Shown: positions 10,877 through 23,960 of the stretch, piece by piece | How the letters are laid out: each line of letters starts with the position of its first letter | How positions within the stretch are numbered: position 1 is the first letter of the stretch | Assembly: GCA_021904315.1 (NCBI GenBank) | Contig: CM038919.1 | Span: 12,269,666 to 12,333,665 of the forward strand | From: Sphagnum magellanicum | Lineage: Eukaryota; Streptophyta; Sphagnopsida; Sphagnales; Sphagnaceae | Direction of reading: 5' to 3' | Length of the DNA stretch: 64,000 bases | The notes under the pieces: generated by a model | The model's input: only the letters and a program-made list of their open reading frames with translations | What the model was told of the DNA's origin: nothing | The model's database searches: none | Program-made: the position numbers and the translations under genes

Positions 10877-11260
10877 GAAGAGGGGTCAAGAAAAACAAGA
10901 ACCATAGACAATTCAGGAATAGAAAAAGGTGGAGGTTATTTTAGCAACATAAACAATGGAAATAAAATTACAAACTGAATTAATGGGGGAGGAAATTAGA
11001 ATTGCAGAATCAGAAGTAGATGTAGAACCATTGGTTCATGTATAGGTTGAGATTACAGAACTGTAGTAGGGGAGACATATGTTTAGAAAGATATAAAATA
11101 CTCTCATTTCATTTCTATAATTTTATAAGGATTTTGGGGATGAAATCCAAAGTATAGAAGAGGTAATGTTAAGGGGGTAGGATGAACACATGATTTTGGA
11201 TGAACAAGGCAAGTAGGATAGGGACTAATTAGGTAAACTTTGTTAGTTTGAATTTTGAAT
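10877..11260 (+). pseudogene. Continuation of the decayed coding region after the solo LTR
   Basis: Stop-filled sequence that keeps the G/A-rich character of the coiled-coil region upstream of the LTR. No domain is recognisable. It is treated as the other half of the interrupted pseudogene because the LTR target duplication joins the two halves directly. Confidence 0.3.
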
Positions 11261-14200
11261 TCTTAGTGTTTTGATCATGGTGATGTGACTTGGGGCTGTT
11301 CAAAAGGAAGGAGTTTTGGAAAATAAAAGAGCTTTTTAAATAAAGAGTTTTGGGGAAGATTAAGAGTTGTAGGTACTTGTTCATAAAAAGCCACAAAATT
11401 TGTTTGGATAACTATATATTTTGCTTGTTGTTTTGGGATTTTTTTCAACAAAATATGGGATTTTGCTGTATTTTGATTTTACAATAATATAGAGATGCAT
11501 AGACTTCTATAGTCAATGCTATGTTCATATTGTTGTGTGAAGTTTTTGTAGCATCAGCATATGATGAAATGAATTGTGATTTTGTTTCTGGAGTTTTTTA
11601 TAATGTATTTTGAAAGGCAAATTTTGGTTAGATGAAATAACCATGAATATGGTGTTTCAATGAATGGAAATGTTAAAAATGTGGAGAATCAAAACAAAAA
11701 CAATGAATATATGCATGTGAAATGCAAATTTGTTGTTATAGTAGAGTGAAATATTTTATAGGAATTGAATTTCACGTCTACCACACATTTGTGCATAACC
11801 AAGATCCATGGTACTATTGTTGCATCTTTTTCATATGTTAGAACCCTTACTAGCCCATGTTTTTATCATTTGGTTTTCTTGGACAAATGGTTTGAAAGGG
11901 AAGTCATTGGTATGTTCCATGACCTGCTTGTTGCCTTTAATGAACATGTACCTTTCTCAACTACATCCATGGTTTCTTCCAAGGCTTGATCTATTTGTTT
12001 TCCTTTGCTATTTGTTGTTGCAAGCTTATTAATTTGTGGTCCTTTGCAATTTGGTCTTGGTGTAGGTTGAGGTGGGACATTTTTTTCCCAATGCTTATTG
12101 GTTAGTACAAGAAATTTGCAAATAAATGACTAGATTAACAACTAATTTCTAGTTGTAATTACCACATGTGACTTGTTATAGGGCTTGGTCGCTTTGGACA
12201 AATCACATAAAATTTTAATTGTTAAAAAACAATACATGGCATCAAGTTGTAATGGTAGTTGTGTAAAGATGCAATTTACATGAACTTTTCATTCATCCAA
12301 ACTAGCCTATGTGACATTGATTTTTGATGTCTTATTAAAATTTTGTTCAAGATTAAAGTTTAAACTTAAAGTTATTTCAGTAATGCACACAAATTTTTTT
12401 TTTTCCTTTTGAAAATATGAATTGATTTGGGGTCCAAGCATGGTAAAGTGGACCAAAAAGTACGTCTGCCTAAAATTAAAATTTAAATATGGCATTTTTT
12501 CAACATAAACATAAGAAAATAGGTTCAATTTTTTTTAAAAGTTTCATTATGGAAACCTCTGTTCTTCCATGGAATTTTTATGAGTTGAATACAAAATTTG
12601 AAAAACTTTAGTTTAATAAAAGTAGGTAAAAAGTAGAACCAAATCTAATAGGTTAATATTGCATTTCATTCCTACTTCTACATTAAACGTTAAATATATT
12701 TTGATTCTACTATGAAAATTTTAAAGTCCATTAATATATTTAGCATGCCATTGATTTAAAAATAAAATAGATCCAATACTTAATCTACTTGTGCTTGAAT
12801 TTTAATCTATTTTGCAAGTTGTGACATTTGTTTGATTTTGATGAATATACACAAACCTATTTTAAACATGTGGTTTTTTAATATAGTTATAACAAAGTCA
12901 AAGAATTTCATGTAAGTAAACATTAAAATAAATAATATTTTAAATTTCAATATACCAAGCCTTATTTAATGGCCGCTTTCCATTTTTGCTACAAGGTAAT
13001 TCTTTGGTCTACTTTACCATGCTTTCGCCCTTTGAAAAGAAAAATATTTGAATTTCATTATTGAATACAATTTCAACAACCATTCCATGGGAAAGAAAAT
13101 TCAATGACATGATTTATAAATGGATAATATACTTACAAGTTAAAATATATCTCTCATATTCTAAACTTTCATTTGATTCTAAAAATTATATTTTACAATC
13201 TTTCTTTTGATATATCATAAATCTACCAATAATTGAAATGTGTGATATATAATTGATTCACATATAATATATTTATAAATGAATCATAAATAATTTATAA
13301 TATAAATATAATATAAATTCTTATACTAGCCATATTATTTTTTATGCAAAAAAACTACAAAATTGATTTAAAATTTTATAAAAAATATTAACCAATGCCA
13401 TATAATTAATTGATTTTATGGAACTAATTTTTTAATTATATTAACACATATAATATCTTAATTTTTATCTAAAATTATGATAACATTTTAATGTAGAAAT
13501 AAATTATGTTTTTTCATATTTCAAATCTTTATTTGATTTAAGAAATTATATTATATATATTTTAAATAATAGATCATAATTGTACCAACAAAATGCAATT
13601 TGAATATATGATATATAACCTATTCACTATATAATGTTTATAAATGAATCATAAATTACTCCTACTACCTAGCCTATTCAATAAATTAAATTACATTGCC
13701 CACCTAATTAAATAATTAATTTTTAAAAATCACATATCAACATGATAAAGTACTTATTACTAAACCCACATACACATGACATATTAACTATTTACTACCT
13801 ATTACCTATCTTACTTCTTGCTTATTTAATAAATTAATTGCATAACCTACCTAATTAATTAATTAACCTAGCTACTACTTAAACCTTAACCTATTTAATA
13901 AATTAATTACATAGCTTAATTAATTAAATAATTAATTAAAAAAATCACATATCAACATGATAAAAATACCTACTACTTAACCCCATACATATTGCTTACT
14001 ATTTAGTACCTTACAATTTACAACTTACTAATTTATTGATTATTTAACCTAATTAAATATTTATTTAATTAAAAAACATTATGACATATCAACATAATAA
14101 AATATCAACAACTTAGCCATATACATATTACATACTACCTAACCCTATTTTTACCATTAATTGCCATGGGTCTTTTGAAAATTTCACAAACACACCAAAC

Positions 14201-16900
14201 CCTATTATAAATTTAATGGTTAGTTCATTAAATAAAGTTAAGGGAAAACCATTACATCTAGTAATCTCATTGGCCAATTCATTTTTTTCACATTTAGTTA
14301 CACGAGCATTTGCAACTAGGATTTATAGTCAAAAATCAAATTGAAAAGATGCCACATGGTGTCTAATGGCCTATGAACCACTGTCCAAGTCATAGAAATA
14401 ATTACATTTTCATATATTTTGGGATGCAACTAAAAATGGATGATATAACTATATTTTGATTTTCATCCAAATTGACATTCATTGCAAGTATAAGTTATAT
14501 ATGCAATTGCAAACCATTTTGTAGTTGTTTGTGTGATTACAAGTCGTTTATACCAAGTGTCACAAAGGACATTCACATCCATAGTTACAAAAATGGTTTA
14601 TTTGGACACAAGTTGTAAATGCATGGGTTGGAATGGATAAAATTCCTTGTAATGGGTAATCATGTTTGAACATCATTATAAAAGACCTTAAACCCTAAAC
14701 ACTAATAACATTTTAGTGTTAGATTAAAGCATATTAAAATGTAAAATTTTGCAAAGTTTTTGTAGATCAAATTGAAATCTCCTGTGTTAGTGCAAGCTGT
14801 TACTATAAAACTATTACATATTATGGTAGGTTAAAACCCAAAGAAGTCAAATGTTAAAGAAAATACATTTTTTTATTTCATATGATGTGATGGTAAAATA
14901 TATTTGTGTTTAAAACATATATGCCACAATGTACTAAATAATGCAAATATATTTAAGAAATGATTGAAATAATTTTTAATCTTTATGAAATTTTTAGAAT
15001 CTACTAAACATTGTGATTCGATATGATTGAAATAAGTTTGGGAGCCATGTGAAGATTTCGATAATTATCATATCAAGAATGGGTGTTTTCAAGGCGATAA
15101 TGACCATTAATATGGGGTAAATTAAAATTTTGACAAAAAATCATTTTCAAATGGAAGATGACAAGGTATTTGAGGTGGGTTATTTTAAAATTTTCATTTA
15201 AAACATTTTTTGGTTGATTAATTCAAACCAAAATCTAGTGTAGTTTTAAAAAAAGAAACAAACTTTATTATATTACATATACCATAAATATACCCATTAT
15301 TATTTGAATTCAATCTTTTAAATTTATTTCTCTTTAAAAATAATATTAGATAACATTAATTTTGTGAAAATAAAACATAAAGCCCAAAAACAAAAAGTGA
15401 AACCCAAAATTAAATGCAACACATTTTATAGGACTTTACATGCATATCATGAAACTACTCAAGTTGGCCCCCTTATAGTGTGCTTTCATTCCCAATGATA
15501 ATACACAAACTACTTGAACTTTTCATTGTAAATCTTGTCTATAGTTTCAATCCTCATTTCATTTCCTTCTTATTGTATTTCTAAGTCTAGTTTCAAACTT
15601 GACCCTTCTTTTTTTTCCTATTTCAGATTTAATTTTTGCAACCTTAATTCTAATTTCTATCTTGATTTTGGCTCATTTACTTGTTTTGTATTTATTTTTG
15701 TTTCTTGGAACATTAGGTCTATTTTCCAACTTGATTCTAGCTCTTCTACATACTTTGTTTATACTACAGACAAGTTTTATAACTCTACGTCCTACCTTAT
15801 TTTGATACTTCCTTGACATTCGAACTTGGATGCAAAGCTTCTAGTTTGTATGGTTTCACTTCATATGCAAGAAAAAGCTTTTTGAGAAAGCTTTGAGACC
15901 TTGTACCTAATTTGGTAAGGAAAACATAGTTGAAAGCTCAATCTAAGATTAAAATTGTTCCTTTGATAATTAGTTTGCTCATGACCCTTCATATTGTTTT
16001 GGATGTTTTGGAAGGAGTACAAAGTGCCCATTTTGGTCCTTTTTTGCCTTTGTAATAAAACTCTTTATTTGTAGGATCCAAAAATCTTTGTGTGTGGGGG
16101 TTGTTCAATTGCCTTGTTATTTTTGTATTTTATTTATATTAAGTTGTTATGGCCATTAATGATCACCTCCATGCCTTTTAAAAGCCAAACTAACCCTCAT
16201 AACCAAACACTATGTTGTTTTGTATAAATGGCGTGTTTCTCAATCCTAGGTCAAATGACCCCATCATCAAACTATCTTTTTGGAATTTGATGTTGAAATT
16301 GTTCAAATTTTAAAAAACTCATATCCTTTCACATTCATTAATAGACATGAATGTAAAATTATGTTTCGAAGTTTTCCCTAAAATAAACATAATTTTTCCA
16401 AATCAGTTGTTTGATTATAGACATCGTTTTGAACAATCAAAGGGGCGTGGGCGCCCATTTACCAGCTATGTTTTGTGCCTTAGGACTGTTTGGTGGTAGG
16501 CCTATGTTTGGTAATAGGCTTGCTTACCTTAGAGTAAAAAAATTAAACACCCTCATCTATTATTCTTCAACTATAATATAACTGAACAAAAATGAGCAAA
16601 AGGAACTGAAAGGACAAATTGCATGTGTTCCATTTGTTTCTTTAATTGGAAGCCAAAACAAATAAGGAACTAAAAAGACTCAAGGGTTGGACATAAAAGA
16701 AAGAACTATTATTGATCTTTTCAACAAGAAATCAAGCCAAGAAATTTCCTATGATTTAATGCTCTAAAATTCCTTTTATTTCATATCTCAAATTCAGCAT
16801 TGACCATACCAAAACCTAATTATATCCAATTTACACGTGCTCTTTTATTCTGCATGAGTAATTAGAAAAAGAAATGAGGAGTTAGCTTTGGTTAGATTTT
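11261..16900. other. Long AT-rich region without genes
   Basis: About 5.6 kb with no supported gene. Two short frames near 11765-12032 and 15535-15816 are low-complexity and hydrophobic and have no supporting features. A recurring motif CACATATCAACAT occurs near 13728 and 13951, with a diverged form near 14075, inside DNA full of ATTAATTAA-type words (13600-14130), suggesting an old diverged repeat. Confidence 0.6.
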
Positions 16901-17684
16901 TGCTTATATCCATTTGTGGCTTTATTAGTGTTGACGGGTATTTAAGTTCTAGGAATAAATGTTGGTTCTGGTTTTTTTAAATTTCGAGGGGTTGATTTCG
17001 GTTCAGATCCAATTTTTCCTTTTAAAAAAAACTCAGTTCCAATTTTCTTTATGGTGGTTCCAATCTCAATTTTAACACTTAGTTGCAAATTGGACTAGTT
17101 CCGTAACCTTTAGCTTTAGGCAACCTTCGATTCGAATCCCAATATGAAAACAACCCCAAAACTTGGAAATTGAACTAGTTTTGAGTCCCAGTTTCATAAT
17201 TGACAATTCTAGTATCAATATGCATATTTGTAATTTCGCAAGTGATATTGCACATTTGTGATTCACAAGTGATTTTTTCAACTCACACATGAAAAAAAAA
17301 TGATATTGCACATTTGTGTGCCTGCAAGGGATTTTTAAAATTCACATAGGTGAAGAAAAAAAATGATATTACACACTTGTGAGCCCATAAATAAATCCCA
17401 ACTTCGGAACCAGAAATAAAACTGAATGTTTATGAAAAACCAAATATGGTTTTGGTTAGAATCACAACTTAAAAACCTTCTAGAACCAGGGGTCAGTTCC
17501 CACCCCAATTCCAAAACCTTGATGAAAAAACCCGGTTCTAGTTCTACCCAATTCCCAAAAATGAACTCGAGTCCGGGTTGGGTCCATCTACTTGGATCCG
17601 GAACTGCCGGTTCCTACCCAGCCATTTGGGTACCCAGAAACACTGATTTTTACTCTCTTCCCAACCAACTTTTGTTTCTCTCAT

Positions 17685-18085
17685 TTTGGAACGAGCCATT
17701 TGGTTGGCCTATCACCAATATTTTTGGAACATGAGGGGCTCCCCCAACATAGAAGTCCAAATATGCTTCCCTCCCCAAAATAGAGACATCTTTTGTCATG
17801 CTTCAATTTGGGCCCCACTTTACAACTTATACACGAAAGCTGAACCATGCCCCAACAATATGGGATAAAAAAGGGGTGCCATTGGGAACCTCTAAAGGAT
17901 CGCATTGGGAACTTGGGGAACATTAAGGGAACCTGATGGGAGCAACTTGGGACACACATTGGGAACAAACCCCTAAAGAAATCCTCCCCTCCCCCGGGCC
18001 CCCCTCCCAAAGAAAACAACTTAGCACTCCCTAAGCCTTCTCATTGGCTGCATGAAATTGTTATTTCCAAAACTACCATTTTCAA
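17685..18085 (+). repeat. Dispersed repeat family R1, copy 1
   Basis: This copy shares its order of motifs with 19128-19525. It opens with a segment containing TTGGTTGGCCTATCACCA, then TGGAACAT, an AAAATAGA segment, TATGGGATAAAA, a run of TTGGGAAC units spaced about 15-25 bp, a C-rich patch and TCATTGGCTGCATG. No coding capacity or clear termini. It is probably a non-autonomous mobile element or a fragment of a larger one. Confidence 0.7.
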
Positions 18086-18603
18086 CATTATAAACTGGGG
18101 GTACTTATTTGCATGTCCATTTGTGGCACCCACTATTTTGGGGCAGGTCTGGGGTGGGTTGGTTGATCCTTCTCAGTTGTGAGGTGTGAAGTGGGGTGTG
18201 AAAGTTGTCTGCTCTGCATGTTGCAAGGACGGAAAGTAGGGCCACAAAATATGTCATTCATATGGAACTTCGAGAGGGTTGACACCTTTTTAATATCCAA
18301 ACGAATTTATCGCAGTGTGGTGACCGGCCAACAACCATGTTGGATACTTACTTTATCTCCCCTGTAAAGAAAGGTGGGCAATAGATATCTTCGTAGTACT
18401 TTACTTGAACTGTTTGAACATGCACTCTGGCCTTTACGATTGTACCAATTTCACTTTAGCATGCCTACTTTCTGCAAGTGGCTTCCATCATCTTGCAAAG
18501 CATCTTGACTTTTATATTTGAAGAATTCTGCATCATCAGTTCTCAATGCCTTGATGGCTAGCCATATAACCACATGAAATGATTGTGACTGTTAGACTAC
18601 TGG

Positions 18604-18869
18604 CCCTGATGCATTTGTTGAATATCTTTCAGAGGATAGTCTATGATTGATTGCATCCTCTATTAAAAAGATGCTTGGATTACAGCCCTCAGCAATCTTA
18701 TGTCTTTTCCAATTCCTGTTTTGAATTACTGGGCTGCCCTGATGCATTTGTTGAATATCTTTCAGAGGATGGTCTATGATTGATTGCATCCTCTATTAAA
18801 AAGATCCTTGGATTACAGCCCTCAGCAATCTTATGTCTTTTCCAATTCCTGTTTTGAATTACTGGGCTG
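18604..18869. repeat. Recent 133-bp tandem duplication
   Basis: Two head-to-tail copies, 18604-18736 and 18737-18869, both starting CCCTGATGCATTTGTTG. I see only two differences between them (GATAGTCT/GATGGTCT and GATGCTTGG/GATCCTTGG). The near identity implies a recent duplication or, less likely, an assembly artefact. No gene overlaps it. Confidence 0.9.
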
Positions 18870-19127
18870 CCAATGAATTCTTGGAATTTGAAAGCTTTTT
18901 TTTTTCTGGACTTTCAGTGAAATGAGGAATTCAAGTTTGAAAATCATTGACGCCCATTCTTTGTAATTTTAAACATCTAGAAGAGACCAGGTTTTTGGTG
19001 GCAAAGGATCTGCCGTCAAAAGGTTTATTAGGTAACACCTGGGTTTACTACCCTTGGAAAGGGCGCCTATGTGTGAAACATAGTGTGATTGATATTATTT
19101 AGTTCATGTGTGCGCTCACACTTCTTT

Positions 19128-19525
19128 TCTTTTTTGGAAGGGACCATATTGATTGGTCCATCACCAGATTATTTGGAACATTGGGCACTCATCAACAGAA
19201 CCACCTCTTTGAACCCCAAGTTTCAAAATAGAAACAAATGCACTCCCCTATTTTTCACCTTTTCAGTTTATATACATGGGATTTGGGCAAAAACCATATG
19301 GGATAAAACTGCGGTGCTATTGGGGATGACTTGTGAATACCTTTGGAAACGTGATGAGAACTCCATGGGAACGTGATGGGAACACATTAGGAACAAGAAA
19401 ACTCATCCTCCAGCCTTCCCACCTCGCACCCCCACCCAAGAAAAAGACTGGACCCCTCATGAGTCCATGCTGCGCCTTCTTATTGGCTGCATGCAACTTT
19501 TATTTCCAAAACTGTTTGTCACCAT
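19128..19525 (+). repeat. Dispersed repeat family R1, copy 2
   Basis: Same order of motifs as copy 1: TTGGTCCATCACCA, TTTGGAACATTGGG, AAAATAGAAACAAATGC, ATATGGGATAAAA, repeated GGGAAC units and TTATTGGCTGCATG, followed by TTTATTTCCAAAACTG, which also follows copy 1 in slightly different form. Non-coding. Confidence 0.7.
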
Positions 19526-20928
19526 TTTTGGCCTGGGTGAATGGCAGGGGCACAAACTGTGGGACTATGGTTTGGTGCCAATTTTCCTCATAAAGGAAAT
19601 GTACCAAATTGACTACGCCAACTTCGGTGCCAATTTTGTTGACAGCCAAAATAGTTCAACATAGATCACTGAAGCACAACAATTTGAAAAGTTAAGTGAA
19701 GATTTCAATAGTGAGTCCAAGTATCTTCAAATTCACTTAGAAATAGCCATTTTTTCCACAAGACAGTAGTACCTCCCATGCTTCAAAAATCTTTTCTGTA
19801 AAATGTTGAGCAGGGAAGCTTCAACATTCAGGGTGCCTTTAGTTTCTGTTCATAACCTATGTTCAGTTTCTCAGCATTCAACTGCATCTTCCTGACATTG
19901 CAGCTGTGATCTGTGACTTAACTATTGCTGTTCTGAGGATTTGTATAGTGTAACTTCACCTTTGCAAACACACCCCCCAACTTAAACCATATACATAATA
20001 CACACCCCTCCAATCTTGCCTATGTGCCCTGTACGATACTGAATTTCATTGATACCCACAATTGAAACTGTTACAAGCGAAAATTGCACAAAAGATCCTA
20101 AAGCTCGGCAGCCCAACCTTGACCCCACCCTATAGAACACCACAACTCTCGCAACCATGTGAGAAAAAAAAGACTAAAAGTGAATACCCACAACGATCAG
20201 CTCTGGCCAGAAAATGTCCTCTAGACACAACTGGGCCATGAAGCTGGAGCAAGTGTGCCTTGCTGAAAAGCTCACAGGATCTCCTATCTATCTATAATGC
20301 AAATTTCGAAGGAGCTAAAATATTGTCAATTTGAGTTGAAAGTGAGGGGCCAATATTTCACAAGTGGGCTGATAAAACTATTTCACAATGTCTACCACAT
20401 GTGCTGAAAAAAGAGATCTGTGCTTCGTTGTGAGGCCGTTTGGAAACTCTTTCAAAAAAGCCTGTTCACCGCATTAGAGTGCTCGTGCTGCAAAAAGAGT
20501 CTTCGAAGTGAAATCTCCTCCAAAAAAGCTCATGTGCCAGAAAAGTGAATAAAAAGGTGCTTCAAGGAACTTCTCCCTTATGTTCAGGTATCAAATAACT
20601 CCCAGCTAAAAATGTGGCAAAACATACACGAATCGGCCAGAAAAAGGCGTATAACGAAGCTTGGCGCACAAATAGTCGATCTTCGTTCTGACGGTTTATG
20701 ATGACGGTGAGAGCTAGTCGATCTTCTTACTGTCGCACACGAAGTCATCGGACCGCCCCAAAAAACTAACTAAATCGTGCTTGAACGACACCCCATTGAA
20801 AGCACTTGAAAGCTCTGAAAACACTGTGTTTCACTGTACAGTTTGTTGCTAAATGGTGTAGGCGAAAACTTGACCCGTCATCCTTGTGACGAGGGAAAAA
20901 ACAGAAAGGCATTGGACATAGTCTCCGT

Positions 20929-22731
20929 TCAGTCGTCCAGCGTTCGATAAAGCGCATGGAGACTTCTTACTATCTCATCAGTACTTGTCTCACATCCCTC
21001 CTCCATCTATCAAAATAAGTATCGAGTTACATTCATGTTTATTCAAGTATGCACCTTTAGAAAACCTACAGAGAATTAGTAGCAGAACCAAAACGGTGCA
21101 AGAGGTGTTCCGGTTGGAAGTGGAAGCAAAGATCTAATGCGGTACAACGCGGTCCCCAAAGTAAGAGAATGGATAATGGAGAGCTGGCGGACGCACCTGA
21201 ACACTGCAAGTAAGGTCGATGGAGGTGGATGAGAACGACAACATGTTAGCGCTAAGGATGGCAAGCTTGAGCCTCTCCAATTCGGCGAGGCACCTAACAA
21301 GCAGTCCCTTTCGCTTTTCGCAATGCATGCGAATCATAACACTTCTATCTACAGCGCGGGCCTCGATCTCAGGAACGGGGCCATCGTCTTCTTTGACGAC
21401 GACTTCGTTGTCGACCTTCTCAGCTCCAGACCCTGTTCCGCTTGTCGGTAGGCCCTCCTTGTCGATGGACGTCGCAGCTTTCTTCAAATTCGAAAGCGAA
21501 CGAACCCGTTTTTTCGGCATTTGCTCTTCGATAGTCCTCAGCTTTTCTTGCAATGTCTTTACGTACTTGATTGCGTCCCCGAGTACTGAAGCCTTATCCA
21601 TCTGCGACAATTAATCAAGTCAACCCTTCCTTACGATCCAAGGCCCTGGGATATCAAATGCACAGAGATATACTAACACCTTCTACTCTCGGCGATGTGC
21701 ATCCACAGAGAGGGCGACTTCATCACCATTCACGGCAGTAGAAAAACATCGAGTCAAGCTTACGCATGATCGAGGAAGTTTTACCTTCTTCAGGCCTGGG
21801 ACAATAGCAGAGAGTGCAATGAACCGCTGACTGAGCTTCTCTCGTCTCTTGCGCTCTGCCATGATGTGGTCTTGACTGTGGCCTGAAGATTTTGTCGCAG
21901 GGGGAGGAGGGGGAATTTTGACGGGAGCCATTCGATTTATTTTGAAATGCTCCATGGGGAGCAACCCTGATTTTCTCTTGCCGCGAATAGATTCTGTAGG
22001 AGAGAGGGGTTTCAATCGGCTGGGGCCTTCCAAAGAAATTGCGTCCGTGTTGCAGCTCTCTTGCACACCTGAGGCAGGCGAGCTTCTGATCTCAATATGA
22101 TTGGAAGCCGTTCTAGGAGGGGCCGCAGTTTCCTCCTGGAGATGGGACAGAGACATGACAAAGCCGTCAAGATTCCGGGACACCGTGTGCTGGTACTGGT
22201 GGTGTGCTTGTTGATGTTGCTGCTGCTGGTGCAAATCAAAACAGCGGTTGTCGTTGCCAGGTTGATGAAACGAAGAGGTCATCATGGGCTGAGCCGAAGG
22301 AAAATGCGAATGTCCATAGCCAAGGTCGGAATCCCAGGAATTAGGCTTGAAGGTTTTCTGAGGTCGTCCAAGACCTGAATGTCCACCCAGAGACGTAAAT
22401 CCTGCAATATTTGAAATACTGCCGCTCGGCATCTTTTCAATCTCCTTCTGCTTCAAGCGATCCAGGGATGAGACTAGGTCATAGTTTGCATTTTGCGTCG
22501 CCGCTATGGTTGAATACTGCTCCGCTGTAGAATGAAATACTGGGTCGAGATGTCTCCCCACCGCAGGATCCTCCATGTCCTATTCCAAAGAAAGCTGAAA
22601 TAGTTAAGACAAGAAACGGAGATGAAGCTCTCTAGACTTAAAGTCAGGGCAACAAAAGTAAGAATGGGCCGGTCACATACCAGCTCCGGTAACCACTGCA
22701 TTGTTGAAGTCGATGGATACGCCACTTCCAT
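20929..22731 (-). CDS. bHLH transcription factor, plant subgroup IVa-like, four exons
   Basis: A complete gene of 442 residues. Exons on the minus strand are 22731-22681, 22579-21785, 21601-21197 and 21006-20929, all joined in phase 0. The splice sites are canonical: donors CTG|GTATGT, AAG|GTAAAA and CAG|GTGCGT; acceptors AATAG|GAC, CGCAG|ATG and GATAG|ATG. The basic helix-loop-helix runs from about 254 to 309. His255, Glu259 and Arg263 give the E-box-binding H-E-R pattern. Helix 2 begins MDKASVLGDAIKYVK exactly at an exon start. A Gln/His-rich tract (134-148), a basic RGKRKS (216-221) and a proline run (239-244) precede it. The C-terminus (about 360-442) matches the ACT-like dimerisation region of the NAI1/bHLH18-25 group and is completed only by the last 25-codon exon. 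The start MEV...MQWLPEL|DMEDP also matches that group. It is expected to be a nuclear transcription factor; targets are unknown. No frame damage is seen. Confidence 0.93.
21219..21614 (+). other. Antisense open frame over bHLH exon 3 (shadow)
   Basis: A 131-codon plus-strand frame lies across exon 3 of the bHLH gene. It is explained by codon composition of the real gene and has no independent support. It is recorded only to prevent its being called. Confidence 0.85.
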
Positions 22732-23960
22732 CCCCTGTGCCAATCGGCTGCCTGAAAGCCTTGCCTAAACCGCAAACCGGTATTTCTAACCTGCGCACGG
22801 ACATCGGGGTAATAGCGCACGTCAACAAGACATCATAGTCAGGAGGAGCTCTCAAGCAGACATGACTAGCTTGAGTCAGATAGCTTCTTCTTAAACTGGT
22901 CGACTTCATAGATCCTCAAAAGAAGGGATGGTAACTTCCTCGTGCTCTACGTGTTCCTGCCTCGAACTGCAAGACAATCGAAGTTTGATGTGGAGCTTAT
23001 GGCGGATTAACACTGTCAAGAAGAAGTGTACATTGTTGATGAAGAGGGAGAGAGAGAGCCCCACATACGAAGAGCTAGAAACCAAGATTCAAGAAGTCAT
23101 TACATGTCCAAGCACGATGCTCGGCCTCATCCTCACACCAAGATCCAGCTTAAAAGTCAACGACATGGGCATTAAACTACTGGAAAACTCTCGCAGATAA
23201 ACGAGAATGAGTCACGGACCCCAAATATCAGTGCAAAAAACACCCCAAAGAAACTCTAAACCATGGTTCCAGTCACAACAAACGACACTAGAGACATATG
23301 AACCGATCCACAAACACTCATTCAGCAGAGCAACGGCACCATCGATGCAGATGTAAGACTACCTTACACAAACATGATGCGAAAGCTGAAAGGAGGAAGC
23401 GGGTGAAAGTGGAAAGACGCGCAGACCTGAGAGAGACAATTAGGTGTAGCCGGCCCCAGTTCTACGAGAGAGAAGGGGGTAATAAGAGGAGGAGGAGTGA
23501 CAGCAATAGGGTTTACAAAGCGAAAGGGCCCCACTTTACACGAAGAGCCCAAAGCCGTGACGCCGTCGTCAAGCCAGAAAAGGGAGGGAAGCTAGCTAGT
23601 AGCTACTGGCTACCGGCACCAACCCGCCGCTGCGGACTACCGGGAGTTCGCGTCCCACGGGCTACCACCGGTGACCCACGTGCAATCCCCTGTTATCAGC
23701 GGGTTCCCTTTTCCTGATAGCCAAGCCGGCCGGGTCTGGATGATTGGGTTGTAAATTGTAAGTTATCATCCGGAGATAACGCTTCCTTCATTGATAGCAA
23801 TCTCGGTCTAGAGTAGCACCCCGCCCCAGGAATGCGGGAGTTCCACCAATAATGACCCGGGACTGGGGGACGCCCGACCCCATTGTAATGGCTTAACCAG
23901 GGGGAAGTTGAGGCACTGGATTAAACCAAAAGGCCCTTTCTTCGAGGAGCCGCACCTTAC
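22732..23960 (-). promoter_or_regulatory. GC-rich upstream region of the bHLH gene
   Basis: The DNA upstream of the bHLH start is clearly richer in G, C and CpG than its surroundings up to about 23.96 kb, and probably holds the 5' UTR and promoter. A palindromic G-box core CACGTG lies at 23677-23682, about 950 bp upstream of the ATG; bHLH and bZIP proteins bind such sites. I see no convincing TATA box. A 139-codon plus-strand frame (23298-23717) crosses the region but is rich in Arg and has no recognisable domain. Confidence 0.5.

Noticed and set aside
16925..17650. hAT-like element with GGTTCC-type subterminal motifs
   Set aside because: Many GGTTCT/GGAACC-like words, but the proposed ends do not match each other and no target duplication was found.
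23298..23717. 139-codon plus-strand frame upstream of the bHLH gene
   Set aside because: It lies in the GC-rich upstream region, is strongly Arg-biased and has no recognisable domain. GC-rich DNA yields long frames by chance.
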